A DNA stretch of 5,775 nt from a candidate division Zixibacteria bacterium DG_27 (GTDB taxonomy: Bacteria; Zixibacteria; MSB-5A5; DG-27): positions 1 to 5,775 of the forward strand of contig LIZU01000101.1 of the NCBI GenBank assembly GCA_001302725.1, given 5' to 3'. Positions 4,630-5,775 of the stretch are shown piece after piece. Each line of letters starts with the position of its first letter. Positions within the stretch are counted from its first letter, which is position 1. The translations under genes and the position numbers were made by a program. A model generated the notes under the pieces. It saw only the letters and a program-made list of their open reading frames with translations. It ran no database searches and was not told the origin of the DNA.

Positions 4630-5436
4630 ATGCTCGACAAGTGGAAATCCACTGCAATTGTGATCTTTCTTTTGCTCTTTTCACTGACGGTGATCTCATC
4701 CTGCGGTAAGAAGAGCACCTCCAGTGAGGAGGGAACAACAGCCGGAGACCCCGACAGTCCGGAGTTCGCGCAGACCCGGGAGATGGTCGACGACGCGGTC
4801 GGGGAGGCCTTAGGCCAATTCCGCATCGGTTTGGGTTTCACCGACGGACTCCAGCCACCAACGCTCCCCAAACTGCAGGCTCCGAACGACAGCACTTACG
4901 AGTGGGGCTATCAGAACGGCTGGTGGTGGTGTTACATCGAATACTCCGATTCGACTTACGAGATCACCCTGTCGGATAGTGTCCAGTTTCGCGCCGGCGA
5001 GGAAGTTCAGATCAGCCCCGATTCCACCACCACAGAGATGGAGTTTAGGCTCTACGCCGAAGTCTCCTACGAAATCTGCACATTCACCTTGGGCTATGGG
5101 GTCATTTACTCGGGGTTGAATGGCGACACTATCACCGTGGATGGGGAGGGTGATTACGACTTCACTGGCTCCTATTCGGGGCAGGATTTCTATTATCATT
5201 TCAACGAGACCCTGGAGGAGGTTACCTTCCCGGTGGCAGGCGATTACGAGGAGGCCTATCCGACTTCCGGAAGCCTAACCGTGGCGGTGGTGGAGAACTT
5301 CACCAACCTCAGCAACAATGATCCTCAAGGGGAGACGAGCTGGTCGATTCAGCTGACTTTCTACTCCGACCATTATCACGTCCGAGCCCAGCAAGGAAGC
5401 ACTGTCTACGAGTACGATCAGAGCTACCCGGTCTGA
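4630..5436 (+). CDS. Predicted lipoprotein of unknown function
   Basis: I do not recognise a family for this 268-residue protein. It has a clear lipoprotein signal: a short charged start MLDKWK, a hydrophobic stretch from about 7 to 22, and the lipobox I22-S23-S24-C25. Signal peptidase II would cleave before C25, leaving a lipidated, membrane-anchored protein of about 244 residues. The mature part begins with a Ser/Thr/Glu-rich tether (about 27-47), then a short possibly helical segment (about 46-66), then alternating polar and aromatic residues typical of beta structure to the end. It is acidic and rich in Tyr, Ser, Thr and Asp. NGWWWCYIEY (96-105) is striking; C101 and C150 could form a disulfide. 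No repeats or catalytic motif were found. It is a single gene, divergent from surE, with a strong ribosome binding site and a hairpin just after the stop. Confidence 0.85.
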   Translation: MLDKWKSTAIVIFLLLFSLTVISSCGKKSTSSEEGTTAGDPDSPEFAQTREMVDDAVGEALGQFRIGLGFTDGLQPPTLPKLQAPNDSTYEWGYQNGWWWCYIEYSDSTYEITLSDSVQFRAGEEVQISPDSTTTEMEFRLYAEVSYEICTFTLGYGVIYSGLNGDTITVDGEGDYDFTGSYSGQDFYYHFNETLEEVTFPVAGDYEEAYPTSGSLTVAVVENFTNLSNNDPQGETSWSIQLTFYSDHYHVRAQQGSTVYEYDQSYPV

Positions 5437-5441
5437 CTCCT

Positions 5442-5479
5442 GTAGAGGCAAGCCTCCTCTTCGTGGAGGCTTGCCCTCT
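5442..5479 (+). repeat. GTAG-footed REP-like palindrome, possible terminator of the lipoprotein gene
   Basis: GGCAAGCCTCC (5447-5457) pairs perfectly over 11 bp with GGAGGCTTGCC (5465-5475) around a 7-base loop. A single bulged C (5476) then lets AGA and TCT pair further out, giving the imperfect palindrome typical of REPs. It begins with GTAG (5442-5445), and its first 13 bases match the in-gene REP arm (GTAGGGGCAGACC) at 10 positions. It begins 5 bp beyond the lipoprotein stop. A weak T-tract (TTTT at 5485-5488) follows at a distance, so termination is possible but not classic. Confidence 0.6.
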
Positions 5480-5522
5480 CTGGGTTTTCATGCACCATAT
5501 GTGAAATCCCTTTCAGGTGTTG

Positions 5523-5546
5523 GTGCCAGAGCCCACGACTCTGCAC
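5523..5546. repeat. Imperfect palindrome with one bulged base
   Basis: CAGAG (5527-5531) pairs with CTCTG (5539-5543). A bulged C (5526) then allows GTG (5523-5525) to pair with CAC (5544-5546). A short stem with one bulge resembles REP palindromes, but there is no GTAG foot and no second copy in this window. Confidence 0.35.
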
Positions 5547-5599
5547 TTCCAAAGGACAAGTGAGATAGCCACCCAGATTCTTTAGTCCTCTCAACCCTT

Positions 5600-5616
5600 T
5601 ATCTGTCCAACAGATA
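5600..5616. promoter_or_regulatory. 17-bp dyad, possible operator
   Basis: TATCTGT-CCA-ACAGATA is a perfect 7-bp inverted repeat with a 3-bp centre, a size and symmetry typical of dimeric repressor sites. It lies about 120 bp upstream of the possible gene at 5734. Its CTGT/ACAG halves are too close together for an E. coli-type LexA box. Function as an operator is inferred from symmetry only. Confidence 0.3.
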
Positions 5617-5626
5617 GGCCTTCCCC

Positions 5627-5638
5627 GCCCAATTGGGC
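5627..5638. other. 12-bp perfect palindrome
   Basis: GCCCAATTGGGC is fully self-complementary. It sits 10 bp after the 5600-5616 dyad and may be part of the same control region or chance. Confidence 0.3.
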
Positions 5639-5669
5639 TTCCATTCGAGCCTTCCGTCTCTTCTGAGCA

Positions 5670-5690
5670 GCCGTCGGTCGGATCGACGGC
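5670..5690 (+). other. GC-rich hairpin upstream of the right-edge gene
   Basis: GCCGTCG (5670-5676) pairs with CGACGGC (5684-5690) over a 7-base loop. No T-run follows on the plus strand, so it is not an obvious terminator; it might lie in the leader of the gene starting at 5734. Confidence 0.35.
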
Positions 5691-5733
5691 ACACGGTTTG
5701 CGTTTGCTGTTTGGGCAGAAGAAGAGGCCGATT

Positions 5734-5775
5734 ATGAAATGCTATTTCCACGGTTCTGGATCGAAAGACAGCTCT
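5734..5775 (+). CDS. Possible start of a gene running off the right edge
   Basis: ATG 5734 is preceded by AGAGG with 6-base spacing and opens 14 codons to the window edge, reading MKCYFHGSGSKDSS. An opening with Met-Lys-Cys-aromatic-aromatic-His resembles small B-box-like or other zinc-binding N-termini (Cys-x-x-His followed later by Cys pairs), but 14 residues cannot establish that. It could equally be noncoding. Confidence 0.4.
   Translation, partial: MKCYFHGSGSKDSS

Larger units (their letters stand above)
5480..5733. other. Intergenic region without a convincing gene, rich in small palindromes
   Basis: No frame here has plausible coding character. It holds the hairpin at 5523-5546 and the palindromes at 5600-5616, 5627-5638 and 5670-5690, listed separately. 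It probably contains the upstream region of the gene that may begin at 5734, but no clear sigma-70 promoter was found. Confidence 0.5.

Noticed and set aside
5600..5616. LexA (SOS) box
   Set aside because: The CTGT and ACAG halves are only 3 bp apart, whereas E. coli-type boxes have CTG and CAG separated by 10 bp.

Overview
The window looks like bacterial chromosome of moderate-to-high GC. It carries a conserved housekeeping cluster on the minus strand and, divergent from it, a gene for a predicted exported lipoprotein on the plus strand. The lipoprotein signal suggests a Gram-negative-type cell envelope. I cannot name the phylum. The mix of GTAG-footed REP palindromes, a RAYT-type transposase and short heptad repeats between genes reminds me of uncultivated FCB-like lineages, but that is an impression and not evidence.

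Layout on the minus strand, in transcription order: surE (4427 to 3672, nucleotidase), a REP-associated tyrosine transposase (RAYT, 3656 to 2793), dnaJ (2764 to 1613, class A J-domain co-chaperone), prmA (1520 to 624, ribosomal protein L11 methyltransferase) and the N-terminal two thirds or more of rsmE (617 to the left edge, 16S rRNA m3U1498 methyltransferase). The order dnaJ-prmA-rsmE is a widespread operon linking protein folding with ribosome modification. The RAYT appears to have been inserted between surE and dnaJ: a 9-bp direct repeat (TCTTTGCAC) flanks it, and removing it leaves a tight surE-dnaJ junction.

On the plus strand, 4630-5436 encodes an unrecognised, acidic, beta-rich lipoprotein with a perfect AGGAGG ribosome binding site. 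It is followed by a GTAG-footed REP-like hairpin that may also terminate transcription. The right end (5437-5733) has no clear gene but several palindromes. The first 14 codons of a possible further gene run off the right edge.

The most notable feature is inside the RAYT gene. Two copies of a 76-bp REPIN-like unit (two 8-bp-stem hairpins in inverted orientation, one with the GTAG foot that RAYTs are known to recognise) lie exactly 141 bp apart. They are translated in frame as a long linker between the HUH motif and the tyrosine region of the transposase. The gene therefore seems to carry what may be its own substrate as coding sequence, and another GTAG-footed palindrome lies downstream of the lipoprotein gene.
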